NCBI GenBank assembly: GCA_943788825.1
Contig: CALSRT010000001.1
Span: 223,034 to 287,033 of the forward strand
From: UBA4582 sp002389265
Lineage (GTDB): Bacteria > Pseudomonadota > Gammaproteobacteria > Pseudomonadales > Azotimanducaceae
Reading direction: 5' to 3'
DNA length: 64,000 nt
A program made the position numbers and the translations under genes. A model generated the notes under the pieces. It made no database searches, was not told where the DNA came from, and was given only the letters and a program-made list of their open reading frames with translations. Shown here piece by piece: positions 18,810 through 28,024 of the stretch. Positions within the stretch are counted from its first letter, which is position 1. Each line of letters begins with the position of its first letter.

Positions 18810-21020
18810 TTGATAGGTTCAAGTGGTGAAGATAGCGCGCACCCTCATCGGCGCTACAACCCGCTCAGCGGTGAATGGTTGCTGGTGTCGCCCCACAGGT
18901 CCCAAAGACCCTGGCTGGGCCAGCAGGAAGCGACGGCGGAGGAGAATGCGCCAAGCTATGACCCAAACTGCTTTTTGTGTCCCGGTAATACCCGTGTGAC
19001 CGGTGCGAACAATCCGGATTATGAGCAGATATTTGTCTTCGACAACGATTTTCCGGCGCTGCTGGCAGACTCCCCCGAAGTAGCGTCAACGGAGCCCTTG
19101 TTTCAGATGACGACAGCCCGTGGTGTCAGCCGAGTAATCTGCTTTTCAAAAGATCATAGCAAGTCCTTGCCAGAGCTCAGCCAAACGAGTCTGGAGCTAG
19201 TAGTGGATGCCTGGTGTGAGCAGACTCGCGCTTTAGGTAAGGAGTATCCCTGGGTCCAGGTGTTTGAAAACAAAGGGGCTGTCATGGGTTGTTCGAATCC
19301 GCATCCCCATGGCCAGGTTTGGGCCAACAGTTTTATTCCTACCGAGATTGAGAAAGAGCAACGCCAACAAGTGGATTATGCGCGGCAACACGGTGGGTCT
19401 CTGTTGTTAGATTATGCCCGGCGTGAGATTGATCTGGCCGAGCGGGTCGTCATACAGTCGGAATACTGGTTAGTGGTTGTGCCATTCTGGGCAGCGTGGC
19501 CATTTGAAACGCTGCTATTGCCCTTGTTCCCCATTCAACAATTGCCCCAGTTAAATCAGGCTCAACGGATTGATCTGGCGAAGATCATCAAACAACTGAC
19601 CACTCGGTATGACAACCTGTTCGAGTGCTCTTTTCCCTATTCCATGGGTTGGCACGGCGCGCCATTCACGGCGGGTGATTACTCGGCCTGGCAGCTTCAT
19701 GGACATTTTTTACCGCCACTGCTGCGCTCGGCGTCGGTGAAAAAATTCATGGTGGGCTATGAAATGTTGGCAGAAGCACAACGTGATCTGACGCCCGAGC
19801 AGGCGGCCGCGAGTTTACGGGCCCAGAGCGATCGCCACTATCGCAATGAAGGGACGCGTATGAAATCCTTGGCCGCAATCACTGAACGGCGTTTTGAGGG
19901 CGAGTTTGGTTATCCGTCGACCCTGGTGGTTCAAGCGCCCGGGCGGGTTAATTTGATTGGCGAGCACACCGACTACAATGGCGGCTTCGTTCTGCCCTGT
20001 GGCATCAACTATTACACCGTCGTTAGCGCTGCGGCGCGGACCGACAACCGACTGCGTGTCGTCGCCGTAGACTACGACCAAATGGATGAGTTTGATATCC
20101 ATGAGGCTCAGGTCAGGGACGACGAGCGAGACTGGGTCAACTACGTGCGGGGACTGATAGTCTGTGCGCAGGCCCGTGGCTACCGGCTGGCCGGCGCGGA
20201 TATCGTCGTCACGGGCAATGTCCCCCAGGGAGCGGGTTTAAGTTCTTCGGCGTCATTAGAGATGGCGTTGGCGCTGACGTTGAATAGGCTGTTTGACTGG
20301 CAAGCATCAATGCTTGATCTGGCCCTGTTGGGTCAGGCGGCAGAGAATGAATTCGTTGGCTGCCAGTGCGGCATCATGGATCAATATATCTCAGCGATGG
20401 CGCAAGAGAATCAGGCGTTGTTGATCGATTGCCAGACTCTCGAAGCTCGACCTGTGGTTTTGCCCGCCGACACGCGAGTCATGATCGTGAATTCGAATGT
20501 GCGTCGGGGTCTGGTGGATAGTGAATATAACAGTCGTCGTTTGCAGTGTGAGGCGGCGGCTGAGCAGTTAGGTGTGAAGGTGCTGCGGGATGTCAGTGTT
20601 GAGACCTTTGAGGCCCGAGCGGCTGAGCTTGAGCCGTTGGTGCGCCGGCGAGCACGGCATGTGGTGACTGAAAATGCGCGTGTGCTGCTGGCAGAGACGG
20701 CTCTCAATAGCGGTGATTTAACTACCATGGCGCGCTTGATGGCCGAATCCCATGAGTCCATGCGTGATGACTTTGAAATCACTGTCGCGCCCATCGACGT
20801 GCTGGTGACGCTGATCAAAAGTGAAATCGGTGAAGCCGGCGGCGTGCGCATGACAGGCGGCGGCTTTGGTGGTTGTGTCGTTGCATTGGTGCCCGAGCAC
20901 CTAGTGGCGGCAGTTGTTGCTCGAGTGGATCAAGACTACGCTGCAGCGACCGGGCTGCAGGCGGATATCCATATTTGCCAGGCCGTTGCAGGTGCCGGAC
21001 TGGTCACCCATAGGAATTGA
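18810..21020 (+). CDS. galT-galK: Galactose-1-phosphate uridylyltransferase joined in frame to galactokinase (GalT-GalK)
   Basis: The best start is TTG 18810, with GGAG at 18801-18804; the frame is open upstream to 18594 but that overlaps the divergent ligase gene. Residues 1 to about 347 are GalT: RRYNPLSGEWLLVSPHR, FLCPGN, and the active-site CSNPHPHGQVWANSF, ending LRAQSDRHYRNEG. GalK follows from Met at 19859: QAPGRVNLIGEHTDYNGGF, VPQGAGLSSSASLE and MTGGGFGGCVVALVP. Together they make the Leloir steps galactose to Gal-1-P to UDP-galactose. The fusion may be artificial: removing one G of GGG at 19851-19853 would end GalT as YRNEGRV-stop, overlapping the galK ATG as ATGA, a normal operon arrangement. 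Both domains look complete. Confidence 0.9.
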   Translation: MIGSSGEDSAHPHRRYNPLSGEWLLVSPHRSQRPWLGQQEATAEENAPSYDPNCFLCPGNTRVTGANNPDYEQIFVFDNDFPALLADSPEVASTEPLFQMTTARGVSRVICFSKDHSKSLPELSQTSLELVVDAWCEQTRALGKEYPWVQVFENKGAVMGCSNPHPHGQVWANSFIPTEIEKEQRQQVDYARQHGGSLLLDYARREIDLAERVVIQSEYWLVVVPFWAAWPFETLLLPLFPIQQLPQLNQAQRIDLAKIIKQLTTRYDNLFECSFPYSMGWHGAPFTAGDYSAWQLHGHFLPPLLRSASVKKFMVGYEMLAEAQRDLTPEQAAASLRAQSDRHYRNEGTRMKSLAAITERRFEGEFGYPSTLVVQAPGRVNLIGEHTDYNGGFVLPCGINYYTVVSAAARTDNRLRVVAVDYDQMDEFDIHEAQVRDDERDWVNYVRGLIVCAQARGYRLAGADIVVTGNVPQGAGLSSSASLEMALALTLNRLFDWQASMLDLALLGQAAENEFVGCQCGIMDQYISAMAQENQALLIDCQTLEARPVVLPADTRVMIVNSNVRRGLVDSEYNSRRLQCEAAAEQLGVKVLRDVSVETFEARAAELEPLVRRRARHVVTENARVLLAETALNSGDLTTMARLMAESHESMRDDFEITVAPIDVLVTLIKSEIGEAGGVRMTGGGFGGCVVALVPEHLVAAVVARVDQDYAAATGLQADIHICQAVAGAGLVTHRN

Positions 21021-21040
21021 ACCCTGAATTCAGGCATTTC

Positions 21041-22023
21041 CTAGGCGCTGTATTCTCGAGTAAACCGATGCAGGCGATTGTAGCGAATCATGGATTGTAT
21101 TTCGTTCACATACAGCACGCCCCGCTCAGAATAGCGCAACAGGCCCGTGGCTAATTGCTCGCCGCCAAAGGGTTGATTGTTATTGCGAGCAACGGCCCGA
21201 ATCTGACGCAACTTGTCGTAGGCATTGTGACTGTTGATTGTCCGGATATAGTAGCGCACGCCTTCCTTCACCGTATCGAACATGGCGACTTCGTGATGGC
21301 GGCCGGCGTCGCGGTTTGCCGGCGTCATGCCGCAGCCTCGGTTGAAACACCAGATGCCAAAGAAATTATTGCCCTCTCGAGCAAATCGAGAAGATCCCCA
21401 GCCAGACTCTTTGGCAGCTTGGGCGATCACCAAGGATGCCGGCACGACGTCGACTCGCAATAGCAGTTTTTCAACGTGTTCTTCAAGGGCCCCCGGCCCA
21501 TCCCCGACAGCCGCCATATTATAGCGCTTGCCCAAGCGGCGTAGCGCCGCGGCTTCGTTGTGAATAGCCGCGGCTTCGTTGTGAATAGCGCGGCTTCGTT
21601 GTGAATAGCCGCGGCTGCAGCGTCGGTCAATGTGGGATTTAAAGACGCCATCTGATCTGCGTCCTTCAGACTCATGCCCTGCGTGAGTCTTGCCTGAAGA
21701 TTCAACAGCCATTGTCGCTCGCGGGCGATTTCCTGATTGGCCTGGTCGATTTGCGGCAATAAATACGCATAAAATGCGTGCTTCTTTGCCTGAATGTCGC
21801 CGTCGCGGTTAAAGTCGGGCGGCACATAGTCGCTGGCGCTGCCGAGCATGACGGGTCTTGGATGATAAGGCGCGACCGGCAGAATGACTGTGGGCGTTGC
21901 ATTCAGCAAGGGTGCTTGGCTAGTCTGTGCTGGCGGTGGGCTTTTGGTGGCGGGCAAAATACCGAAAACAATATTGGCAATACAAATGGCCAGACAAACA
22001 AAGATCGTTATGGGTGACATCAA
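21041..22023 (-). CDS. bax: Bax-like peptidoglycan glucosaminidase, one frameshift inside a tandem repeat
   Basis: About 327 residues read through one break. An N-terminal hydrophobic segment (about residues 5-24) acts as signal or anchor, followed by a Pro/Ala-rich linker and a helical region (DIQAKKHAFYAYLLPQID). The C-terminal glucosaminidase domain shows VPASLVIAQAAKESGWGSSRFAREGNNFFG with the catalytic-type Glu, IWCFNRGCGM and VRYYIRTINSHNAY, as in E. coli Bax. The N-terminal part is read from 22023 and the domain in the next frame; the change occurs in a 21-bp repeat where one copy is 20 bp (one C missing near 21588-21590). Restoring it gives repeated AAAIHNE units. It converges with galT-galK. 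Confidence 0.85.
21546..21616. repeat. 21-bp tandem repeat, three and a half copies, in the Bax-like gene
   Basis: Units at 21546-21566 and 21567-21587 are identical 21-mers; the third (21588-21607) has lost one C, and a partial copy follows. The 20-bp unit causes the frameshift in the gene. Encoded peptide unit: AAAIHNE. Confidence 0.92.
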
Positions 22024-22301
22024 TAACTCCCCTTAAGATTCGGCTGCAGTGTAGACAAAAAGTGAAGATATCTCCATCATTCTTTGGGGATCACTATTAA
22101 TAAGTCAAAAGCAAAGTAAAAAACTCAACAAATACAACTTGATAGTATGATCGACAATAATCACCAATACTGTAGAAATCTCCATTAGTGGTGCGGCAGG
22201 CCTTTGAATTCAGGGTGTCCGGTCACGACAGGCGGTGCACCAGATCGAGGCTTGGGTTATTCTGGCAGCCGCAGTAATTCACAGTCTTGAAGGAGCAGAG
22301 C

Positions 22302-23069
22302 ATGGGCAAGTTGGTCGGCAGAACAGCGATGATTACCGGTGGCAGTCGAGGAATTGGGCGGGCAATCGCCTTACGGTTGGCCGCGGAAGGCGCGAATGTG
22401 GCGATTAATTATGCCTCGAGTCAGGCCGCTGCCGAGGAAGTGGCAAATCTCGTTCGTGAGCTGGGTGGCAAAGCTGCCATTTACCAGGCGGATGTGGCCG
22501 ATCAGGGTGCCTGCGAACAGATGTGTGCGGCAGCCATTGAGACCTTTGGTCAGATCGACATTCTCGTCAACAATGCGGGTATCGGCTCATCGGCCGTGAA
22601 CCGGCCGACGGTGGTAGAGGCCAGTATCGAACAGTGGCAATTACTGCTTGGCGCCAATCTCTGGGGTCCCATCTATATGTCTCGAGCCTTGATTCCCCAT
22701 ATGCGGGGTGCCGGGCGGGGTGACATTATTATGATCTCCTCCATCGCGGCGCAGAGCATGGGTGCCCAGATGGGCTTATACAGTGTCGGCAAGGCCGGTA
22801 TGGAAGCGCTGGCGCACACGTTGGCCAAGGAAGAAAAGGCCCATGGCATCCGGGTTAATATCGTTGCCCCGGGACTGGTAGATACGGACATGGGGCGTAA
22901 GTTGGTCAGTCTGTTACCGGGTCCTGACGATATGCGGCAGCTGGATGCCAATATGCCATTTGGTTTTGTTTGCACGCCGGAGGATATAGCCGCGACTGTG
23001 GCGCACCTGTGTTCCGACGACGGGCGCTATATCACCGACCAGAGAATTACTATCAGTGGTGGTGCTTGA
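22302..23069 (+). CDS. SDR family oxidoreductase (FabG-like)
   Basis: 255 residues from the ATG at 22302, with AAGGAG 8 bp upstream; the TTG at 22287 is less likely. Rossmann motif TGGSRGIGRAIAL for NAD(P), NNAG, and the catalytic triad context ISSIAAQS...YSVGKAG (Ser, Tyr, Lys). Classical short-chain dehydrogenase of the 3-oxoacyl reductase type; substrate not deducible. It heads a plus-strand set with a GST and an enoyl-CoA hydratase. Confidence 0.9.
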   Translation: MGKLVGRTAMITGGSRGIGRAIALRLAAEGANVAINYASSQAAAEEVANLVRELGGKAAIYQADVADQGACEQMCAAAIETFGQIDILVNNAGIGSSAVNRPTVVEASIEQWQLLLGANLWGPIYMSRALIPHMRGAGRGDIIMISSIAAQSMGAQMGLYSVGKAGMEALAHTLAKEEKAHGIRVNIVAPGLVDTDMGRKLVSLLPGPDDMRQLDANMPFGFVCTPEDIAATVAHLCSDDGRYITDQRITISGGA

Positions 23070-23123
23070 GCGGCAGCCACAGCATAACTTGATGCATCTC
23101 AGCCACTAGTCAGGTACGCAATT

Positions 23124-23729
23124 ATGAAGCTATATCATTGTAAGGATGCGCGTTCACTACGCGCTTTATGGACCCTTGAGGAAATGGGGTTGGATTATGA
23201 ATTGGTGAATATGGAATTTCCGCCACGGTTTACCCAGCCCGGTTATCTCGATATCAACCCTATGGGTACAGTGCCCACGTTGGTAGACGGCACTGTCACC
23301 CTTACAGAGTCGTCAGCCATGTGCCAGTACCTGGCGGAGAAATATGGTCCCACTGAGCTCGGCCTTGATGTGTCTGACCCTCAGTATGGTGAGTATCTCA
23401 ACTGGCTATATCGCAGTGATGCGACTTTGACGTTCCCTCAGACTCTCGTGTTGCGCTATACCCGTCTGGAGCCGGAAGAGCGCCGTGTACCGCAAGTGGT
23501 TGCAGACTACACGCAGTGGTACTACTCGCGGTTGCGATCGGTAGAGATGGCGCTCGAGGGTCGCGACTATCTGCTCGGTGATCGCTTTACGGTGGCGGAT
23601 ATCGCCGTCGGCTATGCGGTATTTCTCGGTGTTTCTCTGGGCCTTGATGAAAAATATAAACCCAATACGAAAGCCTATCTGGCTCGTCTGATGGCGCGAC
23701 CAGCCTTTCAGCGTGCCCGCGCGAAATAA
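23124..23729 (+). CDS. Glutathione S-transferase family protein
   Basis: 201 residues. N-terminal thioredoxin fold MKLYHCKDARSLRALWTLEE with the cis-Pro/SNAIL-like part GTVPTLVDGTVTLTESSAMCQYLAEKY, then an all-helical C-terminal domain including GDRFTVADIAVGYAVF (N-capping box). The first-position Ser in the CKDARS region may activate glutathione. It starts 54 bp after the SDR gene and ends 11 bp before the enoyl-CoA hydratase, so it is probably cotranscribed. Conjugating or isomerising role; substrate unknown. Confidence 0.9.
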   Translation: MKLYHCKDARSLRALWTLEEMGLDYELVNMEFPPRFTQPGYLDINPMGTVPTLVDGTVTLTESSAMCQYLAEKYGPTELGLDVSDPQYGEYLNWLYRSDATLTFPQTLVLRYTRLEPEERRVPQVVADYTQWYYSRLRSVEMALEGRDYLLGDRFTVADIAVGYAVFLGVSLGLDEKYKPNTKAYLARLMARPAFQRARAK

Positions 23730-23740
23730 GGAGAACAAAG

Positions 23741-24601
23741 ATGGCTTACTCGACCCTGCAATATGATATCGAGGATCACATTTTGACCCTCACCCTGAAT
23801 CGGCCCGAGGTCCTGAATGCCTTTAGCGTTACCATGGCCGAAGAGCTGGTGCAGGCTTTCAATGCCGCCAGTGAAGATGACGCAGTACGGGCCATCGTGG
23901 TCACTGGTGCTGGCCGGGCTTTCTGTGCCGGTATGGATTTACAACCAGGCGACAACGTTTTTGGCCTGGACGAGAGCCAGCGTCCCGATTTGGATGGTGC
24001 CGGTGTCGTGCGGGATACCGGTGGGGTTGTGACTCTGGCCATGTATAACTGCAAGAAGCCGATTATCGGCGCGATTAACGGTGTGGGGGTGGGCATTGGC
24101 GCCACCATGACCTTGGCCATGGACATTCGACTGGCATCAGATAAGGCACGTTTCGGTTTTGTCTTCTCGAAACTCGGTGTCGTGAATGAAGCCTGTTCCA
24201 GCTGGTTTCTGCCGAAAATTGTCGGCATGTCGCAGGCGTTGGACTGGCTGTATTCCGGTGAAATATTTGATGCGGCTGAGGCGCTGCGGGGCGGATTAGT
24301 GCGAGCCGTCTATGCCCCGGAAGATCTGCTGAATGAGGCCCGCAAGTTAGCCCATCGGTATGTTGACTCCACTTCGGCAGTATCCATCGCCTTGATCCGT
24401 CAGAGCTTGTATCGAGAGTCGAGTCAGCCCCATCCCATGGCAGCCCATCGGCAGGAAAGTCTGAATATGTTTTATACCAGCATGGCTGACGGTAAGGAGG
24501 GCGTGACCGCGTTTCTGGAAAAGCGCCCGCCGGTACTGAGTGCTCGAGTGTCGACAGATATGCCGCCTACATTTCCCTGGTGGGAAGAGCCAACGCTCTG
24601 A
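23741..24601 (+). CDS. Enoyl-CoA hydratase/isomerase family (crotonase) protein
   Basis: 286 residues, preceded by AAGGAG. Crotonase fold: LTLNRPEVLNAFSVTMAEEL, the oxyanion-hole segments GAGRAFCAGMDL and GAINGVGVGIGATMTLAMDIR, and FVFSKLGVVNEACSSWFLPKIVG. A Glu in the VVNEACSS segment matches one of the two catalytic acids of hydratases. It acts on CoA thioesters in fatty-acid-like degradation; chain type unknown. Probable operon with the GST and SDR genes upstream. Confidence 0.92.
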   Translation: MAYSTLQYDIEDHILTLTLNRPEVLNAFSVTMAEELVQAFNAASEDDAVRAIVVTGAGRAFCAGMDLQPGDNVFGLDESQRPDLDGAGVVRDTGGVVTLAMYNCKKPIIGAINGVGVGIGATMTLAMDIRLASDKARFGFVFSKLGVVNEACSSWFLPKIVGMSQALDWLYSGEIFDAAEALRGGLVRAVYAPEDLLNEARKLAHRYVDSTSAVSIALIRQSLYRESSQPHPMAAHRQESLNMFYTSMADGKEGVTAFLEKRPPVLSARVSTDMPPTFPWWEEPTL

Positions 24602-24650
24602 TCGAGGGCGCTGAATCGGACCACTCGCTGGGAGCCTGCAGGCAAGCTGT

Positions 24651-24689
24651 GCTATCCATTCGCGCTATCCATTCGCGCTATCCATTCCC
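24651..24689. repeat. 13-bp tandem repeat, three copies
   Basis: GCTATCCATTCGC twice and GCTATCCATTCCC once, head to tail, in the 179-bp gap between the enoyl-CoA hydratase and alpha/beta-hydrolase genes. Confidence 0.92.
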
Positions 24690-24780
24690 CCTATACCGGA
24701 AGCATCAGCCCTTGAATCATTCTGGGGTCAGATGAACGACTGGCGTAGACTGCGCGCCTGATCAATGCGAGGGCAGATAT

Positions 24781-25695
24781 GTGACAGTTGCAGAGAATAT
24801 TCCAGCCTGGTTTTCGAAAAGCCTGGCAGTGGTCCCGGAAAGCAAAACAATCGATGTTAATGGCGTTGCGATTCATTCATTGCGCTGGGGCACAGATACT
24901 TCAAAGCCCGGGGTGATCTTTGTCCATGGTAATGGTGCCCACGCACACTGGTGGTCCTTTATCGCGCCATTTTTCCTTGATCATTATCGTGCCATCGCCA
25001 TTGATCTGGCGGGTGCCGGCGATAGCGGTGCTTCAGACGGTTACACGCCAGAAGCTTTCGCTGCACAGATTAATGCGGTTGCCGACGATGCGGGGTTCGG
25101 TGCCGATACGATTATCGTCGGTCATAGCTTTGGCGGCTATATCACCCTGAAAACCGGCTTGCTCTATAGTCAGCGTCTGGGGGGTATTGTGCTCGTGGAT
25201 TCGGCGGTACGCCCGCCAGATTTCCAGTGGGAGCGAGACCCGAAGAGCTCGCCGCTGAAGCGCAAACGTATCTACCCAGACTTCGAGTCGGCCCTCGCCA
25301 GATTTCGCCTGATGCCCCCTCAGGGATGTGAGAACGACTATATCCTCGATTATATTGGTCGCCATTCGATCAAGCAGGTTGATGATGGTTGGACCTGGAA
25401 GTTCGATGACACGATGTTTAACAAATTCGAGTTCGGCACGGATCTGCATAAAGACTTAGCCCGGCTCCAGTGTCGAGTGGGTGTGATCTACGGTGAGGAC
25501 AGCTACCTGTTCACTCAGGACATTGCAGACTTTATGTTTAAAGTACTGGATGAATCAGTGCCGTTCGTGGCGATTCCTCAGGCGCAGCATCATTTGTTTT
25601 TGGATCAGCCGTTGGCTTTTGTTAGCGCCTTGAGAACCCTGTTGGCAGAGTGGCGGCATTCGAAGCCGAATCGTCATATAGGGACTATCAGCTGA
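24781..25695 (+). CDS. Alpha/beta-hydrolase
   Basis: 304 residues from GTG 24781, with GAGGG about 10 bp upstream. Motifs: oxyanion-hole HGNGAHAHWW, nucleophile elbow VGHSFGGY, the acid region GVIYGEDSYLF and the final His in QAQHHLFLDQP. The family covers esterases, C-C hydrolases and epoxide or haloalkane enzymes; the lid is short and gives no substrate clue. The setting among acyl-CoA and SDR genes suggests a catabolic ester or ring-cleavage step (inference). Confidence 0.88.
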   Translation: MTVAENIPAWFSKSLAVVPESKTIDVNGVAIHSLRWGTDTSKPGVIFVHGNGAHAHWWSFIAPFFLDHYRAIAIDLAGAGDSGASDGYTPEAFAAQINAVADDAGFGADTIIVGHSFGGYITLKTGLLYSQRLGGIVLVDSAVRPPDFQWERDPKSSPLKRKRIYPDFESALARFRLMPPQGCENDYILDYIGRHSIKQVDDGWTWKFDDTMFNKFEFGTDLHKDLARLQCRVGVIYGEDSYLFTQDIADFMFKVLDESVPFVAIPQAQHHLFLDQPLAFVSALRTLLAEWRHSKPNRHIGTIS

Positions 25696-25759
25696 TTTCG
25701 CCGCCTCTTCGGTGTTTCGCTATGCCATGCACTTGCCGAAATTCATGGCTTTGCGCCCA

Positions 25760-26884
25760 TTACTGGGCGCCATCGAGAAACGCTGAAAAACCACCGGGTT
25801 CATAGGGGCCGATGCAGACTTGTTCGAGAACGCCAATGCCCTGACGACTACCATCGGTGGCGCGAACGACCTGCTGAACATGGAGGTTTTCTCGGGCCAG
25901 AGGATTGAGGCTGTCAGGATCAAAGCTCTCGCCGCCGAGTTCGAGTTCACCCTTCCACATGCCTTGGCCCCAAGTCGGGTGTGAGTAGCCGAGACCCTTC
26001 ATTTGAAACTTCAAGATCGGTTCCATGCAAATAGTTCGTGTGGCGCCTTTCAAGTCTTCAAAGTCGAGCTCTGCCGCTGCTGCCAGGCGAGTCCCTGGGT
26101 GGTAGGTGACGCGATGGCGGACATAAGCCATGCGTTCAATTTTGCCATCTTCAACAGCGGGCACGTCGGCGGGGGTGGCATACAACGGCGCGATCAACGC
26201 TTCCCGGTGCAAGGGCTGACCCTGCATGCCATCAAAGAAAATAGCATGGGAAATATGATCATCCCAGAACAATGGCGCCCAGAGGAAAAATGCGCCGCCC
26301 GGGGTTTGTGGTGCACCTCCGGTTTCCGGTTCGCCCACGCCACGGTGACCCCAAGATCGATCTTTGGTGCCGCGACAAACCTTAGGTTCGACTTTAATGC
26401 CGCCATCAGGGTGATTGATTTGTCCTTGCCACTCGCCAAATTGGTCGAATCGAGTGGAGTCCAGCACGCGCCGGGGACCTGACCATAGGGTTTGGCGACC
26501 TTCTTGAATGGCCGAGGTGCGAGCCGAGAATGTCAAATCGCAGGTGATGCCGCTCGGGTTGCTATCTAACGTGACGCGAGTCTGGCGCATGGGCTCGATG
26601 ATTTCAATTTTGAAGGGCCCGACCTGCATCTCCGAGCGCTCCAGTGGCGCGCGCCGAGAGCCATAGAAACAGTGCTGGCGTCCCCCTCGTTCCACCACAC
26701 TGAAGGCGCAGTCGAGAATGCCACGATGCGGGTAGATCGCCATGCCGATGCCAAAATAATAGTCGCCGTCGGCAGAGTAGCCATTGAACCAGGTGCGGTC
26801 GTACTGATTACGTTCGCTGCTGGCGGGTTGGGCCAAGGGTTCAGGCGTCTGGTGGATAGGATAGTCGTCAAATTTGTTCAGCAT
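25760..26884 (-). CDS. Conserved protein of unknown function, beta-rich, lipocalin/tocopherol-cyclase-like flavour
   Basis: 374 residues, no signal peptide, no membrane segments. Rich in Trp, Gly and charged beta-strand patterns (DRTWFNGYSADGDYYFGIGM near the N-terminus, KDRSWGHRGVG centrally, HPTWGQGMWKGELELGGE late). The SWGHRGVG type motif is seen in proteins that accompany steroid or lipid catabolic genes in actinobacteria and proteobacteria, sometimes likened to AttH or carotenoid-hydratase folds; I do not recognise a proven function. Convergent with the alpha/beta-hydrolase gene. Confidence 0.7.
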   Translation of the reverse strand: MLNKFDDYPIHQTPEPLAQPASSERNQYDRTWFNGYSADGDYYFGIGMAIYPHRGILDCAFSVVERGGRQHCFYGSRRAPLERSEMQVGPFKIEIIEPMRQTRVTLDSNPSGITCDLTFSARTSAIQEGRQTLWSGPRRVLDSTRFDQFGEWQGQINHPDGGIKVEPKVCRGTKDRSWGHRGVGEPETGGAPQTPGGAFFLWAPLFWDDHISHAIFFDGMQGQPLHREALIAPLYATPADVPAVEDGKIERMAYVRHRVTYHPGTRLAAAAELDFEDLKGATRTICMEPILKFQMKGLGYSHPTWGQGMWKGELELGGESFDPDSLNPLARENLHVQQVVRATDGSRQGIGVLEQVCIGPYEPGGFSAFLDGAQ

Positions 26885-26953
26885 CAGCTGTTCCTCGATT
26901 CAAGTGCGATAGATTGTGTCAGCAGTGGCGTGAGGCGGTCGCCGCTATTCACG

Positions 26954-27020
26954 AAAGTCAGATAACCAAAGTCAGATAACCAAAGCCAGATAACCAAAGC
27001 CAGATAACCAAAGCCAGATA
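26954..27020. repeat. 14-bp tandem repeat, 4.8 copies
   Basis: AAAGTCAGATAACC twice, then AAAGCCAGATAACC twice and a partial copy. A T-to-C change divides the array into two sub-blocks. It occupies the divergent gap between the hypothetical gene (25760-26884) and the SDR gene at 27129, so copy number could shift promoter spacing. Confidence 0.93.
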
Positions 27021-27128
27021 ATGGGAGCGATGGTGCCTGAAAGTCAAATCCTACACTAAATTGCGCTGGCCTCATTGGCGAACCAGTGTTAGCTTCGATA
27101 AATCATTTATGTCGTCATCGGAGAAGTC

Positions 27129-27941
27129 ATGTCTGGAAATCGTATGTTGAACAAGGTCGCGGTGATCACAGGTGGCACCAGTGGTATTGGTTATGCTTGC
27201 GCCTGTCGGTTCGCAGCAGAAGGTGCAAAGCTGGTGCTGGCGGATTTATTTGCAGATAAGGGTGCAGAGTCTGTCGCCAGCTTACAGGCAGAGTATGGTG
27301 CTGATGTGATCTTTGTGCAGACCGATGTGACCTCGGAGGCCGCCACGGAGGCCTTGGGTGCCGCCACGCTGGCCAAATTTGGTCGAGTTGATGCGGTGAT
27401 TGCCGCGGCCGGTATTGCCAGCGGCAGTGCCACCGACGAGGCGCAAGCCGACGCTGATGTGGACCCTGAGGCGGGTCATGTGATCAATAAGCCGTTGGAA
27501 AACTGGCTGAAAGTGCTAGAGGTCAATCTCACCGGGGTGATGCTGACGAACAAGGTGATGGCGAGGCTGATGATTGAAGGCGGCGTCAAAGGCACGATCG
27601 TCAATATAGCGTCGGTCGCGGCTCGCCGGCCTTTGGTGGGCGCGGCAGACTATTGTGTCTCAAAGGCGGGTGTTGAGATGTTGACCAAGGTGCTCAGTCT
27701 GGAGCTGATGCCTCATGAGATTCGCGTTAATTCCATTGGGCCGGGCTTTGTGGAGACACCCATGACGGCTAATCTTCGAAGTGAAAACGAAGGCAATATG
27801 ATGGCCATGGGCATGACTCCGATGGCCCGCTACGGCAAGCCAGTAGAGATCGCCAACACAGCACTATTTCTGTCGACCGATGAGTCTTCCTATTATGCAG
27901 GTCAGATCCTGTTTCCGGCTGGTGGTATGTTTACCAGCTAG
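27129..27941 (+). CDS. SDR family oxidoreductase
   Basis: 270 residues with GGAGAAG just before the ATG. TGGTSGIGYACA cofactor motif, an acidic residue after beta-2 (LVLADLFAD, favouring NAD), the AAAGIA region in place of NNAG, and IVNIASVAAR...YCVSKAG as active site (Ser, Tyr, Lys). The C-terminal VETPMTANLR is typical of classical SDRs. A 20-residue insert (residues about 100-120, DEAQADADVDPEAG) precedes the active site. It sits in the lipid-catabolism stretch. Confidence 0.9.
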   Translation: MSGNRMLNKVAVITGGTSGIGYACACRFAAEGAKLVLADLFADKGAESVASLQAEYGADVIFVQTDVTSEAATEALGAATLAKFGRVDAVIAAAGIASGSATDEAQADADVDPEAGHVINKPLENWLKVLEVNLTGVMLTNKVMARLMIEGGVKGTIVNIASVAARRPLVGAADYCVSKAGVEMLTKVLSLELMPHEIRVNSIGPGFVETPMTANLRSENEGNMMAMGMTPMARYGKPVEIANTALFLSTDESSYYAGQILFPAGGMFTS

Positions 27942-28024
27942 GGTCGGCGACTCGGGGTCGGTAAACATCGACCCCTTAAGGCTATTCATGGGACAATGCG
28001 CGCACTTCAATAGTGATGCAGTGT

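Noticed and set aside
21023..21034. 12-bp perfect palindrome CCTGAATTCAGG between galK and the bax-type gene
   Set aside because: It has no loop for a terminator, and a palindrome of this length can arise by chance in 64 kb; no supporting context.
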